From positions 2,170,001 through 2,234,000 of the forward strand of contig NZ_FOIZ01000001.1 in assembly GCF_900109295.1 (NCBI RefSeq): a stretch of DNA of 64,000 nt, read 5' to 3'. Positions 33,678 to 42,826 of the stretch are shown here, in pieces (position 1 is the first letter of the stretch; every line of letters begins with the position of its first letter). A program made the position numbers and the translations under genes. This DNA is from Cognatiyoonia koreensis. GTDB taxonomy: Bacteria > Pseudomonadota > Alphaproteobacteria > Rhodobacterales > Rhodobacteraceae. Under the pieces are notes generated by a model. The model was not told the DNA's origin and searched no databases. It saw nothing but the letters and a program-made list of their open reading frames with translations.

Positions 33678-35201
33678 TTACATCGCCTCCGTCGGCATTT
33701 TCAGGGGTTTCTTGGACCCGCCGAACAGCGAGCCTTTGGAGATCCCGGTCGAACAGCCGTTGCTGTCGGTGAATCCGCAGCCTCCGCGCAGATCGTAAGC
33801 TTCTTCGACCTGTTCACGGTGCGTCGTGGGGATCACAAAGCGGTCTTCGTAGTCGGCAAGCGCCATGATTTTGTACATGTCTTCGATCACGCGGCCTGAC
33901 AGGCCGACACGGGCCGCGATGCCTTCGTCGATGACGCCTTCGATGGTTTTGGAGCGCATGTAGGACCGCATCGCGAGCATCCGTTCAAGCGCGGTGACGA
34001 CTGGCGCTTCGTCACCAGCCGTCAGCATGTTGGCAAGATAGCGCACCGGAATGCGCAGGTTCTTGACGTCCGGCATGCCTGCGTCAGTGCCGATCGCTCC
34101 GGCTTCAACTGCGTTCTGGATCGGGGACAGCGGCGGAATGTACCAAACCATCGGCAAGGTCCGGTATTCGGGATGAAGCGGGAACGCGACCTTCCATTCC
34201 ATTGCCATTTTCCAGATCGGGCTTTCCTGTGCAGCCTTGATCCAGTCTTCGGGGATGCCGTCAGCACGAGCGGTTTCGATCACAACCGGATCATTTGGAT
34301 CAAGGAACACACCTAGCTGCGCGTTATAGAGGTCTTTCTCGTGCTCCATGTTTGCCGCGTCCTCTATCTTGTCGGCGTCATACAGCATGACCCCGAGATA
34401 GCGGATGCGCCCGACGCAGGTTTCCGAACAGACAGTTGGGTTACCTGATTCAATGCGCGGGTAGCAGAGCGTGCATTTTTCGGACTTTCCAGACGACCAG
34501 TTGTAATAGATTTTCTTGTATGGGCAGCCACTGACGCACATCCGCCAGCCACGGCATTTTTCCTGATCAATTAGAACGATACCGTCTTCTTCGCGCTTGT
34601 AGATCGCGCCTGATGGGCAGGAGGATGCACAGGCCGGGTTGAGGCAGTGTTCACACAGCCGCGGCAGATACATCATGAAGGTGTTTTCGTATTCGCCGTA
34701 AATTTCCTTTTGAATGCCTTCAAAATTGTAATCTTCAGAGCGCTTTGCGAATTCACCGCCAAGAATCTCTTCCCAGTTCGGTCCTTTCTCGATCTTTTCC
34801 ATCCGCTCGCCTGTGATCTTGGAGCGCGGACGTGCCGTGGGAAACGCTTCCATCTCGGGTGCAGATTTCAGGTGGTCGTAGTCGAAATCGAAAGGTTCGT
34901 AGTAGTCGTCGATTTCGGGCATGGACGGGTTGGCAAAGATGTTGGACAGGATCCGCCATTTGCTGCCCTGCTTGGGTTGCAGTTTGCCGGATTTCGTCCG
35001 TTCCCAGCCGCCTTTCCAGCGTGCCTGATTTTCCCAGTCTGTCGGATAGCCGGTGCCGGGTTTGGTTTCGACGTTGTTGAACCATGCGTATTCAACGCCT
35101 TCGCGGGTCGTCCAGACGTTCTTGCAAGTGACAGAGCAGGTGTGGCACCCGATGCATTTGTCGAGGTTCAGCACCATGCCGATTTGTGCGCGGATTCTCA
35201 T
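33678..35201 (-). CDS. narH: Respiratory nitrate reductase beta subunit NarH
   Basis: A 507-residue iron-sulfur subunit. The first ferredoxin cluster is CIGCHTCSVTCK (C16, C19, C22, C26), and further Cys clusters are CEHCLNPACASSCPSG (~183-198) and WRMCVSGCPYKKIYYN (~220-235; Trp replacing one Cys, as known for the [3Fe-4S] of NarH), plus KCTLCYPRIE. It carries electrons from NarI to NarG on the cytoplasmic side. The start overlaps the narG stop by 4 bases. Confidence 0.97.
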   Translation of the reverse strand: MRIRAQIGMVLNLDKCIGCHTCSVTCKNVWTTREGVEYAWFNNVETKPGTGYPTDWENQARWKGGWERTKSGKLQPKQGSKWRILSNIFANPSMPEIDDYYEPFDFDYDHLKSAPEMEAFPTARPRSKITGERMEKIEKGPNWEEILGGEFAKRSEDYNFEGIQKEIYGEYENTFMMYLPRLCEHCLNPACASSCPSGAIYKREEDGIVLIDQEKCRGWRMCVSGCPYKKIYYNWSSGKSEKCTLCYPRIESGNPTVCSETCVGRIRYLGVMLYDADKIEDAANMEHEKDLYNAQLGVFLDPNDPVVIETARADGIPEDWIKAAQESPIWKMAMEWKVAFPLHPEYRTLPMVWYIPPLSPIQNAVEAGAIGTDAGMPDVKNLRIPVRYLANMLTAGDEAPVVTALERMLAMRSYMRSKTIEGVIDEGIAARVGLSGRVIEDMYKIMALADYEDRFVIPTTHREQVEEAYDLRGGCGFTDSNGCSTGISKGSLFGGSKKPLKMPTEAM

Positions 35202-38200
35202 TCTGCGGCCTCCTTTGCGGTCGCTTCGCGGTCAAGCCAGTCGACCTTTTTCATTTTGCGGACCACGACGAATTCATCGCGGTTTGACCCCACTGTGCCG
35301 TAGTAGTTGAAACCGTAGGATTGCTGGGCGTATCCGCCGATCATGTGTGTTGGCTTGAGCGTTGTGCGGGTGACAGAGTTGTGGATTCCGCCCCGATGTC
35401 CGGTCTTTTCGGACCCGGGCGTATTCACGATCTTTTCCTGCGCGTGATACATGAAGGTCGTGCCTTCCTTGATCCGTTGGGACACGACCGCCCGTGCTGT
35501 CAGAGCTCCGTTCGTGTTGTAAAGTTCGACCCAGTCGTTATCGACGATGCCTGCCGATTTCGCATCGACCTCGCTAAGCCAAATCACCGGCCCACCCCTG
35601 TTGAGCGTCAGCATCAGAAGGTTGTCGGAATAGGTTGAATGGATCCCCCATTTCTGGTGTGGCGTGATAAAGTTGAGCACGAGGTTGTCGCCTACATCCT
35701 GCACGTCCTTCGTGATCGTTTTCAGATCGACCGGCGGGCGGTAGGACATGAAGCCTTCGCCAAATGCGCGCATCCAGAGGTGATCCTGATAGAGCTGTTG
35801 TCGCCCCGTGAGAGTGCGCCACGGGATCAATTCGTGCACGTTCGTGTAGCCGGCGTTGTAGCTGACTTTTTCGCTTTCGATGCCCGACCAAGTGGGCGAC
35901 GAGATGATTTTGCGGGGCTGAGCCGCAATATCGTGAAAGCGGATCTTTTGGTGGTGTTCGCCGTCCGCCAGATGCGCATGTTCGCGACCGGTGGCTTTGC
36001 CCAGCGCCTGCCACGCTTTTACGGCCACGTTTCCGTTGGTTTCAGGGGCAAGCATCAAGATGACTTCGCAGGCATCAATTGCCGTTTCAATCTTGGGCCG
36101 TCCCGCAGCCGCGCCATCCAGTTGGACCCCGTTCAAGGCCGACAGGTTGTCGATCTCTTCTTGCGTGTTCCATGCAATCCCCTTGCCGCCGTTGCCAAGC
36201 TTGTCCATCAGCGGGCCAAGCGCAGTGAAACGGTCGTAGATTGCGGTATAGTCCCGCTCGACAGCGACATAGGCGGGTGCCGTCTTGCCTGGAATCAGGT
36301 CGCATTCGCCCTTTTTCCAGTCCTTCACCTGATCCTGTGCGATCTCTGCAGGTGTGTCGTGCAGGATCGGCAATGCGACGATATCGGTTTCCCTGCCAAG
36401 ATAGCCCGGCACGATTTCCTGGAACTTCTTGGCGATTGCCTTGAAGATTTCCCAGTCCGATTTGCTTTCATAGGCCGGATCCACTGCCGCTTGCAGCGGG
36501 TGGATGAACGGGTGCATGTCGGACGTGTTCATGTCGTCCTTTTCGTACCAACTGGCGGTTGGCAGAACGATGTCTGAATAGACGCAAGTCGTGCTCATCC
36601 GGAAGTCGATGGTGACCAGCAAATCCAGTTTGCCGCGCGGTGCGTCGTCATGCCATTTCGCCTCTTTGGGCAGTTGGCCACCTTCCTCGCCGAGATCCTT
36701 TCCAAGCACGCCGTGTTCTGTACCCAGCAGGTGTTTGAGGAAGTATTCGTGCCCCTTGCCGGACGACCCCAGCAAGTTCGAGCGCCAGACAAACAGATTG
36801 CGCGGCCAGTTCGCCGGATCATCCGGGTCTTCGCACGACATTTCCAATTCGCCTTTGGTGAGTTGATCCGTGACATATGCTGGAATTTCGACCCCGGCCT
36901 TGTTCGCTGCCTTGGCGACCTGCAAAGGGTTGGTTTTCAACTGCGGTGCCGAGGGCAGCCATCCCATACGCTCTGCCCTGATGTTGTAATCGATCAGGCT
37001 GGCATCCCAATCGCCTTCGGGGGCGGTGGGCGACAAGATTTCAGATGCGCTGAGTGTTTCATAGCGCCATTGGTCGGTGTGGGCATACCACGCGCTTGTG
37101 GAATTCATGTGCCGTGGTGGACGGCCCCAATCCAGCGCGAAGGCAAGCGGTTGCCAGCCCGTTTGGGGACGCAGCTTTTCCTGACCGACGTAGTGCGCCC
37201 AGCCGCCGCCAGATTGTCCGACGCAGCCGCACATCACCAGCATGTTGATGACGCCGCGATAGTTCATGTCCATATGGAACCAGTGGTTCATCGCGGCACC
37301 GATGATGATCATCGACTTGCCATTGGTCTTTTCCGCGTTATCCGCAAACCCGCGGGCGACATGGATGATTTTGTCGGCAGGCACGCCGGTGATCTTTTCT
37401 GCCCAGGCAGGTGTGCCGGGCATGTCGTCGCCGTAGTCGGATGTCACCCAGTCACCGCCCAGCCCACGGTCAAGGCCGTAGTTGGCGCAGAACAGATCGA
37501 AGACGGTCGCGACCGCGATGTCCCCGTCGGCTGTCTTGATCGTCTTGACCGGAATATTGCGTGTCAGAACGTCTGGATGATCCGCGTCGGTTTCGAACTG
37601 GCCATAGGCCTGCCCGCCGAAGTAGGGGAAATCGACTCCGACGACATTGTCGTGATCCTCTTCGAGGACGAATGTCATCTTCAGCTTGATGTCGTCAGTA
37701 TTTGCCTTTTCTTCGAGGTTCCACTCACCATCTTCGCCCCAGCGATAACCGATGGACCCGTTTGGCGAGACCATCGCTTTGGATATCTCGTCGAAGGCGA
37801 CAGTCTTCCATTCCGGGTTGTTTTCTTCACCCAGCTTTCCGTCCAGATCGTCAGCCCGCAGGAACCGGCCGGGTACAAGACGCCCGTCCCTTTCCTCGAG
37901 CTTCACCAGCATCGGGAAGTCGGAATACTTGCGGGTGTATTCTTCAAAGTATTCGGTTTGGCGGTCGAGATGGAATTCCCGCAGGATTACGTGGCCAAAG
38001 GCCATCGCCAGCGCGGCATCGGTCCCCTGTTTGGCATTTAACCAGACGTCGCCAAATTTTGCGGCCTCTGAATAGTCAGGGCAGATGACTGCGGATTTGG
38101 TGCCTTTGTATCGCGCTTCTGTGTAGAAATGCGCATCCGGCGTCCGCGTTTGGGGCACGTTCGACCCCCAGAGCAGCAGATATCCCGAGTTATACCAATC

Positions 38201-38926
38201 TGCACTTTCAGGCACATCCGTCTGCTCGCCCCATGTCATCGGGGAGGCTGGCGGCAGATCGCAATACCAGTCGTAGAACGACATGCAGACCCCGCCAAGC
38301 AGGCTGAGGTAGCGTGACCCCGCAGCATAGCTGACCATCGACATCGCAGGGATGGGCGAAAAGCCGAACACCCGGTCTGGCCCATAGGTCTTGGCGGTAT
38401 AGGCGTTTGCGGCAGCGGTGATTTCAGTCGCTTCGTCCCACGTCGCGCGGACGAAACCGCCCTTGCCGCGGTTTTCGACGTAAGAGGCACGCAGGATTGG
38501 ATCGGCCTGCAGTTTGGTCCAGGCTTCGATCGGTTCAATCGTCTCGCGCATCTTGCGCCAGATCTTCATAAGACGACCGCGCACAAGCGGGTTCTTGACC
38601 CGGTTTGCGGAATAGAGATACCAGCTGTAGCTTGCCCCGCGGGCACAGCCACGCGGTTCGTGGTTTGGCAAATCAGCACGTGTGCGCGGATAGTCCGTCT
38701 GCTGGGTTTCCCACGTCACAATCCCCGATTTGACATAGATTTTCCAACTACAAGACCCTGTGCAGTTCACGCCATGGGTCGAGCGCACGACTTTGTCGTG
38801 CCGCCAGCGATTGCGATACGTATCCTCCCAGTCGCGGTTTTCACGGGTGACCTGCCCGTGTCCGTTTGCGAACTGTTCAAGTTCCTTGGACTGGAGGAAG
38901 TTCAATCTGTCGAGCAGGTGGCTCAT
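35198..38926 (-). CDS. narG: Respiratory nitrate reductase alpha subunit NarG
   Basis: A 1242-residue molybdoenzyme, the normal length for membrane-bound NarG. Near the N-terminus is HGVNCTGSCS, the HxxxCxxxC motif (H51, C55, C59) of the FS0 cluster, followed by the family segment GCARGASYSWYLYSANRVKNPLVRG. It reduces nitrate to nitrite in the cytoplasm using bis-MGD. The ATG at 38926 has GGAG at good distance and begins MSHLLDRL; an in-frame start 12 codons upstream is possible. It overlaps narH by 4 bases and follows narK2 after a 62-base gap with a strong hairpin. Confidence 0.97.
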   Translation of the reverse strand: MSHLLDRLNFLQSKELEQFANGHGQVTRENRDWEDTYRNRWRHDKVVRSTHGVNCTGSCSWKIYVKSGIVTWETQQTDYPRTRADLPNHEPRGCARGASYSWYLYSANRVKNPLVRGRLMKIWRKMRETIEPIEAWTKLQADPILRASYVENRGKGGFVRATWDEATEITAAANAYTAKTYGPDRVFGFSPIPAMSMVSYAAGSRYLSLLGGVCMSFYDWYCDLPPASPMTWGEQTDVPESADWYNSGYLLLWGSNVPQTRTPDAHFYTEARYKGTKSAVICPDYSEAAKFGDVWLNAKQGTDAALAMAFGHVILREFHLDRQTEYFEEYTRKYSDFPMLVKLEERDGRLVPGRFLRADDLDGKLGEENNPEWKTVAFDEISKAMVSPNGSIGYRWGEDGEWNLEEKANTDDIKLKMTFVLEEDHDNVVGVDFPYFGGQAYGQFETDADHPDVLTRNIPVKTIKTADGDIAVATVFDLFCANYGLDRGLGGDWVTSDYGDDMPGTPAWAEKITGVPADKIIHVARGFADNAEKTNGKSMIIIGAAMNHWFHMDMNYRGVINMLVMCGCVGQSGGGWAHYVGQEKLRPQTGWQPLAFALDWGRPPRHMNSTSAWYAHTDQWRYETLSASEILSPTAPEGDWDASLIDYNIRAERMGWLPSAPQLKTNPLQVAKAANKAGVEIPAYVTDQLTKGELEMSCEDPDDPANWPRNLFVWRSNLLGSSGKGHEYFLKHLLGTEHGVLGKDLGEEGGQLPKEAKWHDDAPRGKLDLLVTIDFRMSTTCVYSDIVLPTASWYEKDDMNTSDMHPFIHPLQAAVDPAYESKSDWEIFKAIAKKFQEIVPGYLGRETDIVALPILHDTPAEIAQDQVKDWKKGECDLIPGKTAPAYVAVERDYTAIYDRFTALGPLMDKLGNGGKGIAWNTQEEIDNLSALNGVQLDGAAAGRPKIETAIDACEVILMLAPETNGNVAVKAWQALGKATGREHAHLADGEHHQKIRFHDIAAQPRKIISSPTWSGIESEKVSYNAGYTNVHELIPWRTLTGRQQLYQDHLWMRAFGEGFMSYRPPVDLKTITKDVQDVGDNLVLNFITPHQKWGIHSTYSDNLLMLTLNRGGPVIWLSEVDAKSAGIVDNDWVELYNTNGALTARAVVSQRIKEGTTFMYHAQEKIVNTPGSEKTGHRGGIHNSVTRTTLKPTHMIGGYAQQSYGFNYYGTVGSNRDEFVVVRKMKKVDWLDREATAKEAAE

Positions 38927-38950
38927 GTCATTATCTCCTGAAAACGGGGA

Positions 38951-38972
38951 CCGCGCCGCCAATGCGGCGCGG
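38951..38972 (-). promoter_or_regulatory. Perfect GC-rich hairpin between narK2 and narG
   Basis: CCGCGCCGC-CAAT-GCGGCGCGG is a perfect 9-base-pair stem with a 4-base loop in the 62-base narK2-narG gap. It has no T-run, so it is likely an intercistronic processing or stability element that could let narG mRNA accumulate differently from narK mRNA. Confidence 0.6.
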
Positions 38973-38988
38973 CGGGATAGCTAGTGCG

Positions 38989-40386
38989 TCAGCACGGAAC
39001 CGGTGCAGACTTGCGGCTGTAGAAGTTCCAGCAGATCACCGCACAGACGGCATAGAAGGCCGTGAAAACCCAGAGTGCGCCGTTCGGAGCACCTGTCATT
39101 GCGATCGAGGTGCCGTAAAGTTTTGGAATGAAGAAGGCACCATAGGCTGCAATCGCGCTGGTAAAGGCGATGATCGCTGCGCTTTCACGCGCTGACTGCT
39201 TCAGCGTCATTGCTTCGTCCAGATTAGGCATCAGGCGCGGCACTTCCTGCCGCATGATCGACGGGATCATTTGGAAGGTTGATGCATTGCCGACACCGGT
39301 GAGGAAGAAAAGCGCCATGAAGCAGGCGAAGAAGCCCCAGAAGTTACCGGTAGGCGAGGTATCGGAGGGCAGGAACTGTAGCACTCCGAAGACGGCCACA
39401 ATCATGCCGAGGAAGCACCAGAATGTCACGCGACCGCCGCCGAACTTGTCGGAAATCCATCCCGTCGCCGCCCGGCTTAGCGCACCGACAAGTGGGCCAA
39501 GGAAGGCATAGCGCAGGACGTCAACTTCGGGAAACTGGGTGCGCATCAGAAGCGGAAAGCCTGCTGCGTATCCGATGAAGCTACCGAACGTACCTGTATA
39601 GAGTACGCACATGATCCAGTTGTGCTTGCGGCTGAAGATGATCGACTGCTCTGCAAAAGAGGACTTCGCATCCGCGATGTCATTCATCCCGAACCATGCG
39701 GCGATTGCACTTAGCACGAGGAATGGCACCCAGATGAACCCTGCGTTCTGGATAAAGAGCTGACCACCATCAGACAGCTGCTGCGGTTCACCCCCGATTG
39801 CACCGAACACGCCCATCGTGATGACGATTGGCACGACGAACTGCATGACTGACACGCCGAGGTTGCCAAGACCGGCATTCATTGCAAGAGCCTGGCCCTT
39901 GGTTTTCTTGGGGTAGAAGAACGCGATATTCGCCATAGAAGAAGCGAAGTTTCCGCCGCCAAAGCCGCACATAAGCGCCAATATCAGGAAGGTCACATAG
40001 CTGGTGTTTGGGTTTTGCACCGCCATCCCGATACCGATAGCCGGCAGCAATAGGGATGCCGTTGAAATCGCTGTCCACTTTCGGCCACCGAAAATCGGGA
40101 CCATGAAGCTGTAAAAGATGCGCAGTGTTGCACCGGACAAGCCAGGTAATGCTGCAAGCCAGAACCGCTCTCCGACCGAGAAATCAAAGCCGATTGCAGG
40201 CATTTTGGCGACGACGACCGACCAAACCATCCAGACCGAAAAGGCAAGCAGGAGGTTCGGGATTGAAATCCATAGGTTGCGGGTCGCGATGCGTTTGCCT
40301 TCGCTTTCCCAGAATTGCGGGTCTTCTGGCCGCCAGTCGGTCAGCAGATAGCCGCTGTTTGCGGATTGGGTTGCACTGATCGCCAT
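38989..40386 (-). CDS. narK2: NarK2-type nitrate/nitrite transporter (MFS)
   Basis: A 465-residue MFS transporter with 12 predicted helices. The NarK family signature GNLGVSVMQFVVPI (~168-182) in helix 5 and the MCGFGGGNFASSMANIAFFYP region (~138-158) are present, with GFPLLMRTQFPE in the loop of the second half. It lies between a NarK1-type gene and narG as in the P. aeruginosa operon, and by order is the NarK2 (nitrate/nitrite exchange) copy. The assignment of coupling type is by position only. Confidence 0.85.
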   Translation of the reverse strand: MAISATQSANSGYLLTDWRPEDPQFWESEGKRIATRNLWISIPNLLLAFSVWMVWSVVVAKMPAIGFDFSVGERFWLAALPGLSGATLRIFYSFMVPIFGGRKWTAISTASLLLPAIGIGMAVQNPNTSYVTFLILALMCGFGGGNFASSMANIAFFYPKKTKGQALAMNAGLGNLGVSVMQFVVPIVITMGVFGAIGGEPQQLSDGGQLFIQNAGFIWVPFLVLSAIAAWFGMNDIADAKSSFAEQSIIFSRKHNWIMCVLYTGTFGSFIGYAAGFPLLMRTQFPEVDVLRYAFLGPLVGALSRAATGWISDKFGGGRVTFWCFLGMIVAVFGVLQFLPSDTSPTGNFWGFFACFMALFFLTGVGNASTFQMIPSIMRQEVPRLMPNLDEAMTLKQSARESAAIIAFTSAIAAYGAFFIPKLYGTSIAMTGAPNGALWVFTAFYAVCAVICWNFYSRKSAPVPC

Positions 40387-40421
40387 GATGGGGTCCTCCC
40401 GTTGTGGCGTATGAGGAATAG

Positions 40422-40444
40422 GGCGGGCCGCTCATCGACCCGCC
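40422..40444 (-). promoter_or_regulatory. Hairpin between narK1 and narK2
   Basis: GGCGGG (40422-40427) and CCCGCC (40439-40444) form a 6-base-pair stem with an 11-base loop in the 68-base narK1-narK2 gap. It has no T-run and is probably an intercistronic element. Confidence 0.4.
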
Positions 40445-40454
40445 GCGATTGGAT

Positions 40455-41864
40455 TTATTCAGCCGGTTGGCTGCCGTTCTTGCGGCTGATTGCCTGCAGT
40501 CCTTCTTCGAGTGCCGCGTTGGCCTTCAGGGCGCGCAGGCGCAAAGTCTCGATGTTGGCTGCTGCAAAGTTCGCGCGCTCCTCGTCTTCCTGCCGGGTCG
40601 AAAAGCGCACAAAGAATGCGAGGAACGATGCGCAGGTTACGACGATGCCGAGAATGAAAAAGGCCTGCGACCAGTCGATGACGTTCTTGAAGAGGAAGCC
40701 TGCCAGAACCGCACCTGCATTCCCGCCCGCACCGACCACACCGGCCACCGCGCCCAGCGCTTTCTTGTTGATGAACGGCACGACCGAATATGTTGCCCCT
40801 TCCGCCATCTGCGTGAACAGCGAGAAGACGATCAAAGCGGGCAGCGCAAGAAAGAGTACGTGCATCTGGCTGAAAACCATGAGCGCACAGCCTTCGAAGA
40901 AAAGGCACATGAACAACCAGAACGCACGGCCTTTCAGGCCCCAAAGCGATCCGAAGTTATCCCCGAACAGACCGCCAAGTGTGCGGGCGAACAGGTTCAT
41001 CAGGCCGAAGGACGCGGCCACGAAACCAGCGGTCACAAGTGTAAGATCAAAATAATCCATGAAGTAGAGCGCAGCGACGTTGTTCACCGTCAGCTCGATT
41101 CCGAAGCAGGCACCATAGATAACGAACAAGACCCAGACGCGCGGATCTTTCAGGGCGTGCATGTAGTTTCCTGTGACGTTGCGCTTTTCTTCCATTTTGC
41201 CTTGCGCGCGCAGGTCATCGAAATTGCCGTCTGGCGCGTCCTGGGTCAGGAAGTAGTAGGCAATACCGGTCAGGAAGATGATCACACCGACGACGACCAT
41301 CGACAGACGCCATCCGACTGCTTCGGAAAAGCCGAAACCGACGACCATGACCGAGAACAGGAGCGGCATGACGAACTGCGTGACACCCCCGCCGAGATTT
41401 CCCCAGCCTGCAGATGTCGCATTTGCCTGCCCCACCACATTTGGGGCGAACATGACAGATGTATGGTATTGTGTGATGACAAAGGCCGCGCCGATACCAC
41501 CGATCAGGACACGGAAGAGCAGAAACGTTTCGAAATTGTAGGACAGGCCGATGCCCATCACGGGCAGCGACCCGATCAGCAGGAGCCAAGTATAGGATTT
41601 CCGAGGGCCGATCCGGTCACAAAGCCAGCCGATAAAGAGCCGCGCGAAAATCGTCATCGACACCGACCCGATGATGGCCCAGCCGATCTGGTCCGGTGTC
41701 AGTTGCAATTCGTCACGTACTACGCTCATCAGCGGCGCAATGCCGAACCACGCAAAGAAGCAGGAAAAAAACGCAAACCACGTCATGTGGAAGGTTCTGA
41801 TCTGTACCATTTTTACGTTGAAGAAATTGGACCACAACGCTGTGGCCTTGTTTTGAAGTTCCAT
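40455..41864 (-). CDS. narK1: NarK1-type nitrate transporter (MFS)
   Basis: A 469-residue 12-helix MFS protein with the NarK signature GNLGGGVTQFVMPLLFSVM (~167-185) and, in the second half, GAGGNAGAVLAGFLFK (~391-406). The conserved Arg in helix 2 and helix 8 (in RLFIGWLCDRIGPRKSY and nearby) is consistent with nitrate binding. It is the first gene of the operon; GGAGGGG precedes the ATG at 41864. A perfect FNR-type box (41944-41957) lies about 86 bases upstream, which puts a -41.5 class promoter at the right place. In some relatives NarK1 and NarK2 are fused; here they are separate. Confidence 0.88.
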   Translation of the reverse strand: MELQNKATALWSNFFNVKMVQIRTFHMTWFAFFSCFFAWFGIAPLMSVVRDELQLTPDQIGWAIIGSVSMTIFARLFIGWLCDRIGPRKSYTWLLLIGSLPVMGIGLSYNFETFLLFRVLIGGIGAAFVITQYHTSVMFAPNVVGQANATSAGWGNLGGGVTQFVMPLLFSVMVVGFGFSEAVGWRLSMVVVGVIIFLTGIAYYFLTQDAPDGNFDDLRAQGKMEEKRNVTGNYMHALKDPRVWVLFVIYGACFGIELTVNNVAALYFMDYFDLTLVTAGFVAASFGLMNLFARTLGGLFGDNFGSLWGLKGRAFWLFMCLFFEGCALMVFSQMHVLFLALPALIVFSLFTQMAEGATYSVVPFINKKALGAVAGVVGAGGNAGAVLAGFLFKNVIDWSQAFFILGIVVTCASFLAFFVRFSTRQEDEERANFAAANIETLRLRALKANAALEEGLQAISRKNGSQPAE

Positions 41865-41943
41865 TGCGGCCCCTCCGCCTAGTGCAGCCTTTTGCTGCTG
41901 TTCTGGGTTGGGCCAAGTGTCTGCCTGCGTAGAGGCGCGACAG

Positions 41944-41957
41944 TTGATGCAGATCAA
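41944..41957. promoter_or_regulatory. FNR/DNR box for narK1 operon
   Basis: TTGATGCAGATCAA is a perfect match to the FNR consensus TTGAT-N4-ATCAA. The centre is about 86 bases from the narK1 start, so a -41.5 arrangement would give a leader of about 45 bases. Confidence 0.85.
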
Positions 41958-42058
41958 AAAATCGTGATTTCCGCAATGAAATAAATGATTTAGAGACTTT
42001 CATCAGGCCATTGGAAGGCAATGGTCAAGCGACCTTGCCCAGCTTTGCAATCCGTCGC

Positions 42059-42072
42059 TTGACATTTATCAA
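42059..42072. promoter_or_regulatory. Second FNR/DNR-type box next to the crp/fnr gene
   Basis: TTGACATTTATCAA matches TTGAC-N4-ATCAA, the FNR/NnrR/DNR type. It is directly before the frame of the regulator gene. If it acts at -41.5 the transcript would start near 42107, which favours the ATG at 42121 as translation start. It could also be an autorepressor site. Confidence 0.7.
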
Positions 42073-42120
42073 GTGCCCGCTGATGCTATGGCTGAACTGT
42101 GCGAAAGGTCGTTGTCGCCG

Positions 42121-42816
42121 ATGCCCGAATCCTACCGACAGGACGTTCGTGAACTTGCTCTTTTTGCGGATATGGAACTTGCGCATTTCGAGGCGCTGAT
42201 GCGCGCGGCGTATGTCCAGAGTTTTCCACCGCGTGTGGACCTGATCACTGAAGGGGACGAACCAGATTTTCTGCACGTCGTAATGTCAGGTTCAGTCGAT
42301 CTGTTTTCATCATGGAACGGGCGCGAGACGAGCCTTGCAACAGTTCGACCTGTTTCAACATTTATTCTAGCCGCAACGATCAAGAACGCGCCCTATCTGA
42401 TGTCAGCCCGTACGCTGGAAAAGAGCCGGATTGTGCTGCTGCCTTCCGAAGACGTGCGGGCAATCTTTGACAAGGATGGTGCATTCGCGCGCGCGATCGT
42501 TTCAGAGCTATCCCAGTGTTACCGCGCGGTGGTCAAGAACACGAAGAACCTCAAGCTGCGCACGTCGCTTGAACGCCTTGCGAACTATCTTTTGCGTCAA
42601 CGGGATCACAACAAAGCTGATATATTCGACCTGACGATGGAGAAGCGTCGCCTGGCATCCTTTCTTGGCATGACGCCCGAGAACCTGAGCCGTGCGTTCA
42701 AGAGCCTTGAGCCCTATGGGGTTCGGGTGCAAGGCAACAGGATTCATGTCACTGACGCCGATGATCTGATCCGGTTTGCCAGACCCAGCAGCCTGATTGA
42801 TGATCCTGCGACATAA
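42121..42816 (+). CDS. Crp/Fnr-family regulator, DNR/NnrR type
   Basis: A 231-residue Crp/Fnr regulator. A cNMP-like sensor domain spans ~15-125, a long dimer helix follows, and the C-terminal winged helix carries FLGMTPENLSRAFK, giving the E-xx-SR recognition residues that read TTGAT half-sites. The N-terminal cluster cysteines of FNR are absent (only one Cys, in SQCYRAVV), so it is not an oxygen-sensing Fe-S protein; a heme-based NO sensor like DNR is likely. The start is chosen by the upstream FNR box; GTG at 42073 or ATG at 42088 would add N-terminal residues. It probably activates the divergent nar operon. Confidence 0.85.
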   Translation: MPESYRQDVRELALFADMELAHFEALMRAAYVQSFPPRVDLITEGDEPDFLHVVMSGSVDLFSSWNGRETSLATVRPVSTFILAATIKNAPYLMSARTLEKSRIVLLPSEDVRAIFDKDGAFARAIVSELSQCYRAVVKNTKNLKLRTSLERLANYLLRQRDHNKADIFDLTMEKRRLASFLGMTPENLSRAFKSLEPYGVRVQGNRIHVTDADDLIRFARPSSLIDDPAT

Positions 42817-42826
42817 GGACAATGCG

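Noticed and set aside
35639..38041. Long plus-strand open frames opposite narG (312 and 463 codons).
   Set aside because: They are antisense to a gene with full NarG homology, have no start-site features, and the codon pattern reflects the GC-rich real gene on the minus strand.
40449..41882. A 477-codon plus-strand frame opposite narK1.
   Set aside because: It is rich in His, Asp and Gln without hydrophobic pattern or domains, and lies entirely over an intact transporter gene.
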